Shown: positions 7,182 through 15,705, numbered from the stretch's first letter. The stretch is 64,000 nucleotides of DNA from DATAVB01 sp036267955 (GCA_036267955.1 DATAVB010000082.1:1-64000), one strand, 5' to 3'. Notes: generated from the sequence alone by a model not told the origin. Translations and numbers: made by a program.

Positions 7182-8579
7182 TCAGGTGGTCGGCTTTCCC
7201 TTGCTGAAAAGCCACACCTGGAATAGCCGGCCGAGGTCCCGGCCGGAGTCGCGTTCGGCCAAGGCGACGAACTGACCCGTCGTGCCGTGCCCGTAGCGGT
7301 GGCCCGCTGCCCAGTCGCGCAGAATGCGGAAGAAAGCGCGGTCGCCGACCCGGGCCCGCAATGCCTGCAACGTCATCGCGCCGCGGTCGTACACGGATTC
7401 GCCGAAGATTTCCGCGCCACTGCCGGGGTTTCCGGTCGGCGGGTTCCACAGTTCCGTGTCGCTGGCGGGTCTGGCATAGAGCCGGTCGAACGTCTGCTGA
7501 GTGCTGACGCCGGTCGTGTGCGCGGTCCACAGCCATTCGGCGAAGGTCGCGAAACCCTCGTTCAGCCAGATGTCCTGCCAGCGAGTGAGCGACACGCTGT
7601 CGCCGAACCACTGATGGGACAGCTCGTGCACCAGGGTCGCGTCGTCCGGTGCCCGGTCGAACACCGGCTTCGTCTGCGTCTCCAGGGCGTACCCGACCTG
7701 CGGGGCGTGGTCGACGATCGCGCCGACGGTGTCGAACGGGTACCGGCCGAAGATGCTCTCCTCGAAAGCCACCATCTGCGGCAGTTTCGCCAGGGTCGGC
7801 GCCGCTTCGGCCGCCTCGCGCGGGTCGACCGCCACGACGGTCGGAATTCCGTCGGTGGTGTGCCCGGTGGTCACGTGGAAATGCCCGAACGTCGCGGTGG
7901 CCAGATAGGTCGCCATCGGATGGTTCTCCACCCAGGTGAAGGTGGAACGTCCGTGCCGGGTGGAGGTCCCGGCCAGCCGGCCGTTCCCGATGACGGTCAG
8001 TCCCTTGGGGACGGTCATCGTGATGGCGAAGGTCGCCTTGTCCAGAGGATGGTCGTTCGCCGGAAACCAACTCGGTGCCCCCTGCGGCTCGCCGGCCAGG
8101 AATGCACCGTCGTCGGTGGGGATCCAGCCGTCGGGGGAGCCGTCCGGGTCGGTCACCGGCGCCGGCGTCCCGCCGTACCAGACCTTCACCACGAACGGAG
8201 CTCCACTGTGGAGCGACTTATTCGGGGTGAGGACGAGTTCCTGGCCGCTGCGGGCGATACGGGCCGGTGAGCCGTTGACCTGGACCGCCGACACCGTCAT
8301 ATCGGGCCGCAGGTCGAGATCGAACCGGGACAGATTCTGGGTCGCGGTGGCGGTGATGGTCGCCTGCCCACTGAGGTGTTTCGAAGTGGTCTGGTAATCC
8401 AGATCCAGCGAATAATGCCTGACGTCGTATCCGCCGTTGCCGGCATCCGGGAAGTACGGATCGCCGATGCCGCTGCTCCCGTGGACCGGGTGCCCGCCCG
8501 GCCCGGAGGCGACAGCCGCGCTCGCCGTCAATGTCAGCAATGCCGTACCGACAGCGCACACCACCATTGAGCGACGCAT
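7182..8579 (-). CDS. Secreted M1-family zinc metallopeptidase
   Basis: A 465-residue gluzincin aminopeptidase. The signal peptide is residues 1-25, with cleavage near AAVASG. An N-terminal beta domain precedes the catalytic domain with HELSH (318-322) and the third zinc ligand in NEGFATFAEW (Glu341). The exopeptidase GxMEN motif is altered to GYALETQT, as in a secreted actinobacterial subclade, so substrate preference may differ from classical aminopeptidases. The protein ends soon after the catalytic domain, without the long C-terminal helical domain of PepN. It probably releases amino acids from extracellular peptides. Confidence 0.9.
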   Translation of the reverse strand: MRRSMVVCAVGTALLTLTASAAVASGPGGHPVHGSSGIGDPYFPDAGNGGYDVRHYSLDLDYQTTSKHLSGQATITATATQNLSRFDLDLRPDMTVSAVQVNGSPARIARSGQELVLTPNKSLHSGAPFVVKVWYGGTPAPVTDPDGSPDGWIPTDDGAFLAGEPQGAPSWFPANDHPLDKATFAITMTVPKGLTVIGNGRLAGTSTRHGRSTFTWVENHPMATYLATATFGHFHVTTGHTTDGIPTVVAVDPREAAEAAPTLAKLPQMVAFEESIFGRYPFDTVGAIVDHAPQVGYALETQTKPVFDRAPDDATLVHELSHQWFGDSVSLTRWQDIWLNEGFATFAEWLWTAHTTGVSTQQTFDRLYARPASDTELWNPPTGNPGSGAEIFGESVYDRGAMTLQALRARVGDRAFFRILRDWAAGHRYGHGTTGQFVALAERDSGRDLGRLFQVWLFSKGKPTT

Positions 8580-8713
8580 CTCTCAACACCCCCATCAGCG
8601 ACGGACACGAGGGACGCTACCCGTCCGGGAGGTCAGTGGCCATGGTTGGCCGAAGCGGTCGCAACGCGGTAGTAATGGACGACGGCCCACTCTTTCTCGA
8701 GATAGGAATTCAC

Positions 8714-9523
8714 ATGCCGCGACGTCGGGTCCTGCTCACCGGAGCGACCGGCTACATCGCCGGGCAACTGCGGCCCGCGCTGCAGGAGGCGTACGACCTG
8801 ACCATGCTCGACAACCGGGCCGCCGACGGCGTGCTGGAGGCGGACCTGCTCGACGGTGACGACGACAGTCTGCGTCCGCATTTCGACGGGATCGACACGG
8901 TCGTGCACACCGCGTACGCCCGGCCGCGGGGCGAGGGCGTCCAGGCCGAGTACGAGGGCCAGCGGCGCAACGTCGACATGACTCAGCGGGTGTACCAACT
9001 GGCGGTCGACGCGGGGGTGCGCCGGGTCGTGGTGGCGAGCACCAACCAGGCCGCGAAATGGTACGAGCAGCCGTACTTTGCCGGCCGCAAGGACCGGGTC
9101 GATCCGGAGGACTACCCGCGCCCGGACAATTTCTACGGCTGGGCGAAGGCGGCGTACGAATCGCTCGGCTTCCTCTACGCCTGCGGCAGTCTGGGCCGGA
9201 AACTGCAGGTCATCCACATCCGGATTGTGGTGCCACGGGAGATCGACGCCAGCCAGTACGTCGACCGGCCGCGGGAGCGCTACGTCCGCGAACTCGCCGG
9301 CTACATCAGCGAACGGGATATGCAGCAGCTGTTCGGCAAGTCGATCGAGACACCGGACATTGAGGACGCGTATGGGGTGCCGTTCCACATTTTCTACGGC
9401 GTCTCGGACAATGCGCGGAAATTCTGGAGTATCACCAATGCCCGCGAGGTGATCGACTACCGGCCGCAGGACGACTCGGAGATCCGGTTCGCCGCCGACA
9501 TCGCCCGCCTGCTCGGCCCCTGA
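8714..9523 (+). CDS. NAD-dependent epimerase/dehydratase (extended SDR)
   Basis: A 269-residue extended short-chain dehydrogenase/reductase. The Rossmann motif is LLTGATGYIAG at residues 7-17, followed by a D-rich second strand and STNQAAKWY. The catalytic YGWAK (Tyr-x-x-x-Lys) is in NFYGWAKAAYES. Relatives act on nucleotide sugars or sugar acids (uronate dehydrogenase-like); the substrate cannot be fixed. The upstream frame is open from 8531, but GAGATAGGAA precedes ATG 8714, where the Rossmann strand begins. The gene is monocistronic, divergent from the M1 peptidase gene and followed by a 353-base gap with repeats. Confidence 0.85.
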   Translation: MPRRRVLLTGATGYIAGQLRPALQEAYDLTMLDNRAADGVLEADLLDGDDDSLRPHFDGIDTVVHTAYARPRGEGVQAEYEGQRRNVDMTQRVYQLAVDAGVRRVVVASTNQAAKWYEQPYFAGRKDRVDPEDYPRPDNFYGWAKAAYESLGFLYACGSLGRKLQVIHIRIVVPREIDASQYVDRPRERYVRELAGYISERDMQQLFGKSIETPDIEDAYGVPFHIFYGVSDNARKFWSITNAREVIDYRPQDDSEIRFAADIARLLGP

Positions 9524-9876
9524 CCTCGGCGCCCGTCCCGACGCCCGCGCCCGCACACGTCACCGCGCCGCCGATGTCGCCGATCTTGAAGTTATCGCCC
9601 ATGGTTGTCCGATTTGTGGGACTTTAACTTCAAGATCGGCGAGAGATCGGGACAGATGCTCGGCGAGAGATCGGCGACGAGGCAGGCCGAGATCCGGCGA
9701 GCAGCGCCCGCGGGACGAGGTCTGTGAGAACAACCTGGCCGCCGAGGTATGGGTGGGCAGGTCGTGGGTACGGACGGGGGAACGCTGCTGTCCGTACGGC
9801 AGCGTCGAGTCGGCCCCCGACCGCCGGGTGCCGGCCGGATCGACCCAGCAGACCAACCCAGCAGGAGGAACCGCTG
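9524..9876. other. Gene-free stretch carrying palindrome and direct repeat
   Basis: This 353-base gap holds an 18-bp-arm inverted repeat (9577-9642) that overlaps two 15-bp direct repeats of TCGGCGAGAGATCGG (9636-9650 and 9660-9674). The last part is the leader of the SseB-like gene. No coding sequence is seen. Confidence 0.6.
9577..9642. repeat. Long inverted repeat (class B1)
   Basis: Perfect 18-bp arms (9577-9594 and 9625-9642, left arm TCGCCGATCTTGAAGTTA) flank a 30-base centre. A degenerate single arm matching 15 of 18 bases occurs at 60783-60800, which suggests a dispersed family. It lies between two rightward genes. Confidence 0.8.
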
Positions 9877-10281
9877 ATGACCTCGCCAACCCCCGATGGC
9901 GCCATCACCGTCAACGCCGCACTCGCCGCGGCAGTTGCCGGCAACGACGAGACCGGCGTGGTGCAGGCGCTGGCCGGGCAGGAACTCGTGCTGCCGCAGA
10001 CGACCGAGGTCCCGGCCGACCCGTCCGGACAGCGGGAGGTGACGCTCCCGGTGATCGAGCAGGACGGTGGCTCGTTCGTCCCGGCCTTCACCAGCGCCGA
10101 GCTGATGGCGCAGGCACTGCCCGACACCCCGAGTTCGATCGTGGTGGATGCCAGCGAGTTGGCCGGTGTCTGGCCGTCCAGCGATCTGACGCTGCTGGTC
10201 AACCCGGGCGACACCGAGACCGCGGTGGCATTGCCGGCGTCCGCGATGCCGGCGCTCGCCGTCGCACAGAAGACTGACTAA
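9877..10281 (+). CDS. SseB-like protein
   Basis: A 134-residue cytoplasmic protein with the SseB N-terminal domain layout: alternating short strands ending in LPVIEQDGGSFVPAFTS, a helix with ELMAQALPD, and a final strand LTLLVNPGDTETAVALPASAM. SseB proteins are widespread in actinobacteria without an agreed function (enhanced-serine-sensitivity family). ATG 9877 follows a strong AGGAGG at 9863-9868; the upstream open frame is noncoding. A 20-bp hairpin shared with the convergent aldo-keto reductase gene ends the transcript. Confidence 0.7.
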   Translation: MTSPTPDGAITVNAALAAAVAGNDETGVVQALAGQELVLPQTTEVPADPSGQREVTLPVIEQDGGSFVPAFTSAELMAQALPDTPSSIVVDASELAGVWPSSDLTLLVNPGDTETAVALPASAMPALAVAQKTD

Positions 10282-10286
10282 ACGGC

Positions 10287-10327
10287 CGCCGCCCGCCGAC
10301 CTGAGCAGCTCGGGTCAGCGGGCGGCG
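10287..10327. terminator. Bidirectional hairpin terminator
   Basis: A 20-bp stem (10287-10306 with 10308-10327) whose only two imperfect positions are G-T wobbles has a one-base formal loop. It sits between the convergent SseB-like and aldo-keto reductase genes, and its right arm covers the stop codon and last codons of the latter. Confidence 0.75.
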
Positions 10328-11304
10328 TCGCCGTACCGGTAGCTCCGGGTCAGCTCGTCCAACCGCTCCAGCAGGTCGGCCGGCAGGCTGGACTCGGCCG
10401 CCCTGATGCTGTCGGCGAGCTGCTCCGGCCGGCTGGCGCCGACGATCGGCGCGGTGACGGCCGGATTGGCCAGCACCCAGGCGACCGCGAGCTGCACCAG
10501 CGACATCCCGGCCTCCGCGGCCAGCGGACGCAGTTGCTCGACCGTGTCGAATGCCGCGTCGTTCCAGTACCGACCCTGGTATGTGCCGGCGGCGCTGCCG
10601 AGCGTGAACCGGGTTCCTTCGGTCGGCGTCCCGGCCCGGTGCTTTCCGCTCAGCATTCCACCGGCGATCGGGTTGTACGGGATGACGCCGATGTTCTCCT
10701 CGCCGCACAGCGGCAGCAATTCCCGCTCGATCTGCCGGAACAGCAGGTTGTACCGCGGCTGGACCGAGTCGAACCGGGCGACGCCGAGCGCCTCGCTGCG
10801 GCCGACGGCGCGGGCCACCTGGTAGGCGAGAAAGTTCGAACAGCCGACGTAGCGGACCTTGCCGGCCCGTACCAGGTCGTCCAGCGCACCGAGCGTCTCG
10901 TCGATCGGAGTCTCGGGATCGGTGCCGTGCAACTGGTAGAGGTCGATGTAGTCGGTCTGCAGCCGGCGCAGCGATCCCTCGACGGCATCCAGGATGTGCT
11001 TACGTGAATTGCCCTGCTGCCAGGGATTCGGGCCCATCGCGCCACGGCATTTGGTGGCGAGCACGATGTCGTCGCGTCTGCCGCGCAGCCAGCGTCCGAT
11101 GATCTCCTCGGTCCGGCCGACGGTTTCCAGCCCGCCGCCGAGCGGGTAGACGTCGGCGGCGTCGAAGAAGGTGATCCCGCCGTCGAAGGCGGCATCCATG
11201 ATGGTGACCGAGGTGGGTTCGTCGCACTGCAGCCCGAAGGTCATGGTGCCGAGACAGAGCGAGGACACCTGCAGGCCGGTCCGGCCCAAGCGCACATGTT
11301 CCAT
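10315..11304 (-). CDS. Aldo/keto reductase (YghZ/Kvbeta-like)
   Basis: A 329-residue NADPH-dependent AKR of the larger YajO/YghZ-type subgroup. Motifs are RLGRTGLQVSSLCLGTMTFG, FFDAADVYP (catalytic Asp and Tyr), ATKCRG (Lys), YIDLYQLHGTDPE (His), GCSNF, IPYNPIAGGMLSGKH and PIVGASRPEQL (cofactor phosphate loop). It is a different subfamily from the 2548-3330 enzyme. It stands alone and converges on the SseB-like gene. The physiological carbonyl substrate is unknown. Confidence 0.88.
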   Translation of the reverse strand: MEHVRLGRTGLQVSSLCLGTMTFGLQCDEPTSVTIMDAAFDGGITFFDAADVYPLGGGLETVGRTEEIIGRWLRGRRDDIVLATKCRGAMGPNPWQQGNSRKHILDAVEGSLRRLQTDYIDLYQLHGTDPETPIDETLGALDDLVRAGKVRYVGCSNFLAYQVARAVGRSEALGVARFDSVQPRYNLLFRQIERELLPLCGEENIGVIPYNPIAGGMLSGKHRAGTPTEGTRFTLGSAAGTYQGRYWNDAAFDTVEQLRPLAAEAGMSLVQLAVAWVLANPAVTAPIVGASRPEQLADSIRAAESSLPADLLERLDELTRSYRYGDAAR

Positions 11305-11442
11305 GCCCTCGACCCTATCGTCGCGCGGTCGTGGTTGATCGTGACCGGTTGAGGTCAGAGATTGGATCCTGCGCTTTCGCGCGGGTGAGCGGTGAAGTCG
11401 GCTGGTAGCGTCGCCGAGGGCTCAGTGTGGAGCGATCCGGTC

Positions 11443-11514
11443 ATAGCAGTGCTCCGAGTAATAGCAGTGGTCCGAGTAATAGCAGTGGTCCGAGTAACAG
11501 CAGTGCTCCGAGAT
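11443..11514. repeat. Four tandem 18-bp repeats upstream of an oxidoreductase gene
   Basis: Four head-to-tail 18-bp units occupy 11443-11460, 11461-11478, 11479-11496 and 11497-11514. The consensus is ATAGCAGTGGTCCGAGTA; units 2 and 3 are identical, and units 1 and 4 differ at one and four positions. They end 13 bases before the chosen GTG start. They may be repeated regulator sites or a recent slippage expansion; the ORF crossing them is not credible as protein. Confidence 0.9.
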
Positions 11515-11527
11515 GAGGCGGTTGCAG

Positions 11528-12547
11528 GTGAGTTCGGCGAAACTTCGTACGATCCAGGTCGGTCTGGGTGGCTGGGGCCGCGATTGGGCCAAGCGGGTGG
11601 TGCCGCAGATCGAGGCGGTGCAGCTGGTCGCCTACGTCGAGCCGGATCCGTCCTCGCTCGAGCTGGTGACCGGTGACGCGCCCCGGTTCACCTCCTTCGA
11701 TGACGCGGTTGCCGCGGTCGAGGCCGACGCGGTGCTGGTGACCGCGGCCGTGGCCGCGCACGTTCCGGTTGTCCGGCAGGCCCTCGAGGCCGGGAAGCAC
11801 GTCCTGGTGGAGAAGCCGTTCGCCCCGACCGTCGAGGAGGGGCAGGCTCTGGTCGAGCTGGCGAAACAGCGGAATCTCACGCTGATGGTCAGCCAGAACT
11901 ACCGCTTCTTCCCGGCGCCGCGCGCGGTGCGCGAGTTGGTCGTCGCGGGCGAATTGGGTGCGCTGCACCACATCGACCTGGAATTCCGGCAGCATTCGGT
12001 GCGCCGGCCCGGCCGGCCGTCGCCGCACCACGCCTATGCGCAGCCATTGCTCGACGATATGTCGATCCACCATTTCGACCTGCTCCGGTTCATCACCGGG
12101 GAATCGCCCGAGAGCGTGTTCTGCCAGACCTGGAATCCCTCCTGGAGCGGCTTTTCCGGCCCACCCGCAGCATCGGCGGTGATGACGTTCGGCGGCAATA
12201 TCAGTGTCAGCTACCGGGGCAGCTGGGTCAGTCACCAGCCGGCGACCCCGTGGGCCGGTGAATGGCGGATGGCGTTTGAGAAGGGCGACATCACCTGGAC
12301 CAGTCGCGGCGCGAATGACAGCGCCGAGGCGGACGAGGTGTCCGTCATCACCGGCGACGAGACCAAGCGGCTGGATCTCACCCAGCTGACATGGACCGAC
12401 CGGTGGGGCACCCTTTCGGAATTCGCTGACGCTGTCCTCGCCGGCCGCGAGCCGCAGTGCACCGGGCTGGACAACCTGGGCAGCCTGGCCCTGCGCTCCG
12501 GGGCCATCGACTCCGCCGACCGGCGGGCCGTGGTGAATTTCGACTGA
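11528..12547 (+). CDS. Gfo/Idh/MocA-family oxidoreductase
   Basis: A 339-residue NAD(P)-dependent sugar or inositol-type dehydrogenase. Visible are the Rossmann loop IQVGLGGWGRDWAK, AAVAAHVPVVRQALEAGKHVLVEKPFAPT carrying the EKP signature lysine, a VSQNYRFFPAPRAVRELV segment, and a C-terminal beta-sheet domain with the conserved DDMSIHHFDLLRFITGE histidines. GTG 11528 is preferred to ATG 11513 because GAGGCGG lies before it and 11513 falls inside the last tandem repeat. It faces the GxGYxYP gene convergently, which suits a role in degrading sugars released in the cluster to its right. Confidence 0.85.
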   Translation: MSSAKLRTIQVGLGGWGRDWAKRVVPQIEAVQLVAYVEPDPSSLELVTGDAPRFTSFDDAVAAVEADAVLVTAAVAAHVPVVRQALEAGKHVLVEKPFAPTVEEGQALVELAKQRNLTLMVSQNYRFFPAPRAVRELVVAGELGALHHIDLEFRQHSVRRPGRPSPHHAYAQPLLDDMSIHHFDLLRFITGESPESVFCQTWNPSWSGFSGPPAASAVMTFGGNISVSYRGSWVSHQPATPWAGEWRMAFEKGDITWTSRGANDSAEADEVSVITGDETKRLDLTQLTWTDRWGTLSEFADAVLAGREPQCTGLDNLGSLALRSGAIDSADRRAVVNFD

Positions 12548-12565
12548 TCCACCACGGCCGGCCGG

Positions 12566-14566
12566 TCAGCCGATCGTCTTCCCGAGCAGCGTGAAGAAGG
12601 TGTCGCCGCGGACGATCAGGAACGGGTCGTCAAGCAGTGCGGCCAGCGCGGCGACCTCGGTCGGGGTCCAGTCCCAGGCCGAGATCGAGCAGGCCAGGAA
12701 CAGGGGCTTCGTGCCGTCCCAGTCGGCGATCTTCGCCAGCAGCGCCTTCTGGTAATCGGCCGGCGCGGGGCCGGCGCCGAAATCGGTGATGAGCGGAAGA
12801 CCGCCGGGGCTGCTGACCTGGCTGCTGATTCCGCCGGTGAGGACCGCCCCGAGCGTGTCGGTGTTCTTGACGTACGAGGCGCCGATGGCGTCGGTGAGCG
12901 CGGCCCCAGTGCCGTCGATCATGTTGAAGACGTAGACGACGTCCATTCCGGCGCGGCTCATGTAATGGCCGGTCAGTTCGGTGAACTGGTCGAATGCGCC
13001 GGTCGGCCACAGGCCCGGATAGGTGTAGCCCGCACCGGACGGGCCGGCGATCAGCAGGTCGTTCGCACTGGCCGTCCGCTGGAAATAGCTGAGCATCGCC
13101 GGTGCGAGATCGGCCAGCAGCGGGCTGATGGTCCAGTTGGTCGGCACCTTGCCGCGATCGGCGTTGTCCCAGATGTCGCGCAGCCGGTGCTGGTCGTACT
13201 GCGCGTTGTCGCCTTCCATGAAAGTGAACGAGAGATAGACCTTGTTCTCCAGCGTCGCCGGCGGTACGGGGCGGCGGCGCGACTCGATCCGGTCGCGGGT
13301 CCCGGACAGGACGGTGGCGTTGTTGAAGAAATCGGCGGCGATCACCTCGATGCCGTGCTGCGAGGCGAGCCCGACGCCGCTCCACTCGCCGGGGACCGCG
13401 CCGGGGAACCAGCCGAGATACGGAGTGGTTGGCGTGACCTTGGCGAAGATCTGATCCAGCACTGCGGCCTGGGCCGGGATGTCGGGCTCCAGCCAGGACA
13501 CCATCGCCCGGTTGGCCACGATGTAGTCACGGAAGAACGGGAACGCCACGACCTCGCTGGGCGCCGTGTCGGTGGCCGTGATGAGGTATTCGTTCCACAT
13601 CAGGATCTTGATCGAGAGCGCCTTGGTGCCGGCCGGCGGCGAGAATTTGTACGTGAAGTAGCTGCCGCCGTCGGCGAACCGCCAGCCACCGTCGGCGATG
13701 CTGGAACCGCCGGTGTCGAAGAGGAACGGCGTCTCGGCGTCCGTGGTGGGCTGGAACGAGGCGATGGAGGTGCCGTCGGCGGCGACGTCCACCTGCAGCA
13801 CCGATGGGCCCCAACCGTCGTTGGGATAGGCGTCCTGGAAACGCACATAGACCGCATCACCGCCGAGTTCGGCGGAGAGGTCGAAGGTAAACGTGCCCTT
13901 GTTGGAATTGTCGGTCACCGGCTGGTCGACCTTGGCCACCGTCGTCCAGGTGACCCCGTCGACGGGCACGGTCTGGGTCGGGGAGATTCCGGTGAGCATG
14001 CTGTGGTTGCACTTCGGCCAGAGGTTCTCCAGCTGCCAGGTATAGGCCTCGATGTTGCTGGAGAACTTGCCAGTCAGATCCTCGATCACCCGCAGGCCAA
14101 GGCTTTTCGCCTGATCCGCCGTCGCGATGACGGCGCCGTGCAGCCCGGCCATGGTGGTGGCGATGTTGACCGAATCGGGCTGGTCGGTGTCGTAGACAAT
14201 GGCGCCGGATATCTCGTGCCGGTAGCGCTCCACGAGGCTGAGGGCGTCGCCGACCTTGCGGTACGGAACGCGCGTCGTGTCCAGCCAGGCCTGGTCTGAT
14301 CCGTCGTCGCTGTACAGCAGCCAGATCCGCGGTTGGTGGCGATTCACGATGCCCTGCAGTGTCGTCAGCAACGCCTGGTCGGCGGCGTCGGCCGTCGTGA
14401 CATCGGCGACGTCGAGGTGCACCGGTTGGGGAAATTGCGGCAGCACAGGATGTCCGGACCAGTGCCGGGCGGGGGAGGCGGCCATCGCCGTCCCGGTTGA
14501 TCCGACTGATACGACAGCCGCGGCACCGGCCGCCAGCTTCATAAAGGTACGACGGGACGTGTCCAT
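12566..14566 (-). CDS. Tat-exported GxGYxYP-family protein, putative glycoside hydrolase
   Basis: A 666-residue protein with a twin-arginine signal (SRRTFMK, hydrophobic core to about residue 29). Residues 50-190 fit the GxGYxYP N-terminal region. The diagnostic motif GAGYTYP is at 511-517, within a C-terminal domain that also contains FTFMEGDNAQYDQHRLRDIW, typical of a (beta/alpha)-barrel. Residues about 195-335 interrupt this with a beta-rich module (VYVRFQDAYPNDGWGPS, YFTYKFSPPAGTKALSIKI) resembling a carbohydrate-binding sandwich. The family is assigned as putative glycoside hydrolase from fold and context, with no proven activity. It sits with sulfatase, dioxygenase-like and importer-remnant genes. 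A LacI-type palindrome lies 68 bases upstream of the start codon. Confidence 0.8.
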   Translation of the reverse strand: MDTSRRTFMKLAAGAAAVVSVGSTGTAMAASPARHWSGHPVLPQFPQPVHLDVADVTTADAADQALLTTLQGIVNRHQPRIWLLYSDDGSDQAWLDTTRVPYRKVGDALSLVERYRHEISGAIVYDTDQPDSVNIATTMAGLHGAVIATADQAKSLGLRVIEDLTGKFSSNIEAYTWQLENLWPKCNHSMLTGISPTQTVPVDGVTWTTVAKVDQPVTDNSNKGTFTFDLSAELGGDAVYVRFQDAYPNDGWGPSVLQVDVAADGTSIASFQPTTDAETPFLFDTGGSSIADGGWRFADGGSYFTYKFSPPAGTKALSIKILMWNEYLITATDTAPSEVVAFPFFRDYIVANRAMVSWLEPDIPAQAAVLDQIFAKVTPTTPYLGWFPGAVPGEWSGVGLASQHGIEVIAADFFNNATVLSGTRDRIESRRRPVPPATLENKVYLSFTFMEGDNAQYDQHRLRDIWDNADRGKVPTNWTISPLLADLAPAMLSYFQRTASANDLLIAGPSGAGYTYPGLWPTGAFDQFTELTGHYMSRAGMDVVYVFNMIDGTGAALTDAIGASYVKNTDTLGAVLTGGISSQVSSPGGLPLITDFGAGPAPADYQKALLAKIADWDGTKPLFLACSISAWDWTPTEVAALAALLDDPFLIVRGDTFFTLLGKTIG

Positions 14567-14633
14567 TGCTTCACCTCACGGGGAATGACCGATCGCGAAC
14601 GAAATGGATTACGAACTGACGAACGCTGTCTTG

Positions 14634-14645
14634 GACAACGTTGTC
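14634..14645. promoter_or_regulatory. LacI/GalR-type operator candidate
   Basis: GACAACGTTGTC is a perfect 12-bp palindrome with a central CG, the shape of actinobacterial LacI-family sites. It lies upstream of the leftward GxGYxYP gene and overlaps a TTGTCC that could serve as its -35. No LacI-family gene is in the window. Confidence 0.45.
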
Positions 14646-14704
14646 AGGCGGACCTTAGCCAGCCGGTCCGCTGTTGTCCAGACTTGTTTCGCGGTCATTT
14701 CCTC

Positions 14705-14758
14705 TTGATCATGAGGCGTATTCGTCGGCGATTCGCGGCCGAATCCCCTCATGATCTT
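14705..14758. repeat. Palindromic intergenic repeat, copy 1 (class B2)
   Basis: Arms GATCATGAGG (14707-14716) and its complement (14747-14756) enclose a centre with TCGTCGGCG and TTCGCGGC. The element matches the reverse complement of the one at 18232-18288 at about 45 of 56 positions, so the two are inverted copies. It lies between the dioxygenase-like and GxGYxYP genes. Confidence 0.8.
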
Positions 14759-14777
14759 GGAACTCGGATCTGTCTTC

Positions 14778-15602
14778 CTACCAGGGATCGACGCCGAGCA
14801 GTCGGCGGCCGAGCGGATCCATCGCCTCGATCTGCTTGTCGTTGTAGTGGCCGTCGGCCGGCCGCGCGCCGGCGCCGTGCGGCTGGTCGTCCCGCACATA
14901 CCGGAAGAACTGCGCCAGCCGCGCGCTCGGCCGCCGGTTGTGCGACGCGCCGTGCGGCATGAGGTGGTGCAGCAGGGCGAAGTCGCCGGCCTCGCCGGTC
15001 ACCTCGACACTCTCCAGGTGCTCGATGCGCTTCCAGCGGTTGTGCAGCTGCCGGCCGCGCGGGTCGGCGCGGGCCTCCTCCTCGACGATCCGCGGCCCGC
15101 CGGGCACGACATGAATTCCGCCGCCACCGGGCTCCACGTCGGTGAAGTAGTAGCAACCACCGATCTGGACCTCCTCGAGCGAGAAGAGGAAATTATCGGC
15201 GTCCGCCGGCACCGAGGCGTCCAGGTGGAGCGTCTGGCTCAGGTCCTTCTCGCCCGTGTCGTTACGCATCGTGATGCCGATCGAGCCGTCGATGACCCGC
15301 AGCCGCGGCGACTGCAGCAGCTGCGCCATGACGTTGTAGAGCTTCTCGTTCTGCCACAGCGGGATGAACTCCGGGCCGTCGAACGTGTGATTCCCCGGGG
15401 TGTAGATCGGCTTGATCCGGCCGTTGTGGGCGTGCCAGTGCTCCGGGATCGTCAGGTCGCGCGGCAACAGATCCAGCACGAGCCGGGCGAAATGCTTGGC
15501 CTCGGCCTTGGTCAACACCCCGCGTACCAGCAGGTAGCCGTCTGTCCAGAAGCGGTCAACTTCCTCCGCGCTGAGGACCGGCTGGATTTCCGTGGTTGTC
15601 AC
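14778..15602 (-). CDS. Phytanoyl-CoA dioxygenase (PhyH)-like protein
   Basis: A 274-residue Fe(II)/2-oxoglutarate-dependent oxygenase-like protein. The iron triad is visible as His126-x-Asp128 (TLHLDAS) and a distal His in HLMPHGASHNRR (217 or 221), followed by an Arg suited to 2-oxoglutarate. It begins with the family pattern FWTDGYLLVRGVL. GTG 15602 has GGAGGA upstream; the longer frame has no support. Proteins of this family often accompany carbohydrate clusters in actinobacteria, with unknown substrates. It has its own promoter (15677-15705), divergent from the importer remnant. Confidence 0.85.
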   Translation of the reverse strand: MTTTEIQPVLSAEEVDRFWTDGYLLVRGVLTKAEAKHFARLVLDLLPRDLTIPEHWHAHNGRIKPIYTPGNHTFDGPEFIPLWQNEKLYNVMAQLLQSPRLRVIDGSIGITMRNDTGEKDLSQTLHLDASVPADADNFLFSLEEVQIGGCYYFTDVEPGGGGIHVVPGGPRIVEEEARADPRGRQLHNRWKRIEHLESVEVTGEAGDFALLHHLMPHGASHNRRPSARLAQFFRYVRDDQPHGAGARPADGHYNDKQIEAMDPLGRRLLGVDPW

Positions 15603-15676
15603 GTGATCCTCCGAGGATCGAATACTCGCGCGCACGCGGGGATTGGGCGGTGGGCTCAGAGAAATCAGTCTAGGCA

Positions 15677-15705
15677 ACGCTATTGACGGGCGGAAGGGCT
15701 GTCAA
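15677..15705 (-). promoter_or_regulatory. Promoter of the PhyH-like gene
   Basis: On the minus strand, TTGACA (15705-15700) and TAGCGT (15682-15677) are exactly 17 bases apart, about 75 bases before the GTG start. This is a near-consensus housekeeping promoter. Confidence 0.6.

Noticed and set aside
11443..11514. CRISPR-like array
   Set aside because: The units are contiguous with no spacers, and no cas genes are present. The same holds for the repeats in rho.
11392..11676. ORF through the 18-bp tandem repeats encoding a Val-Ile-Ala-Val repeat
   Set aside because: The protein is a by-product of repeats with length divisible by three; it overlaps the oxidoreductase gene in another frame.
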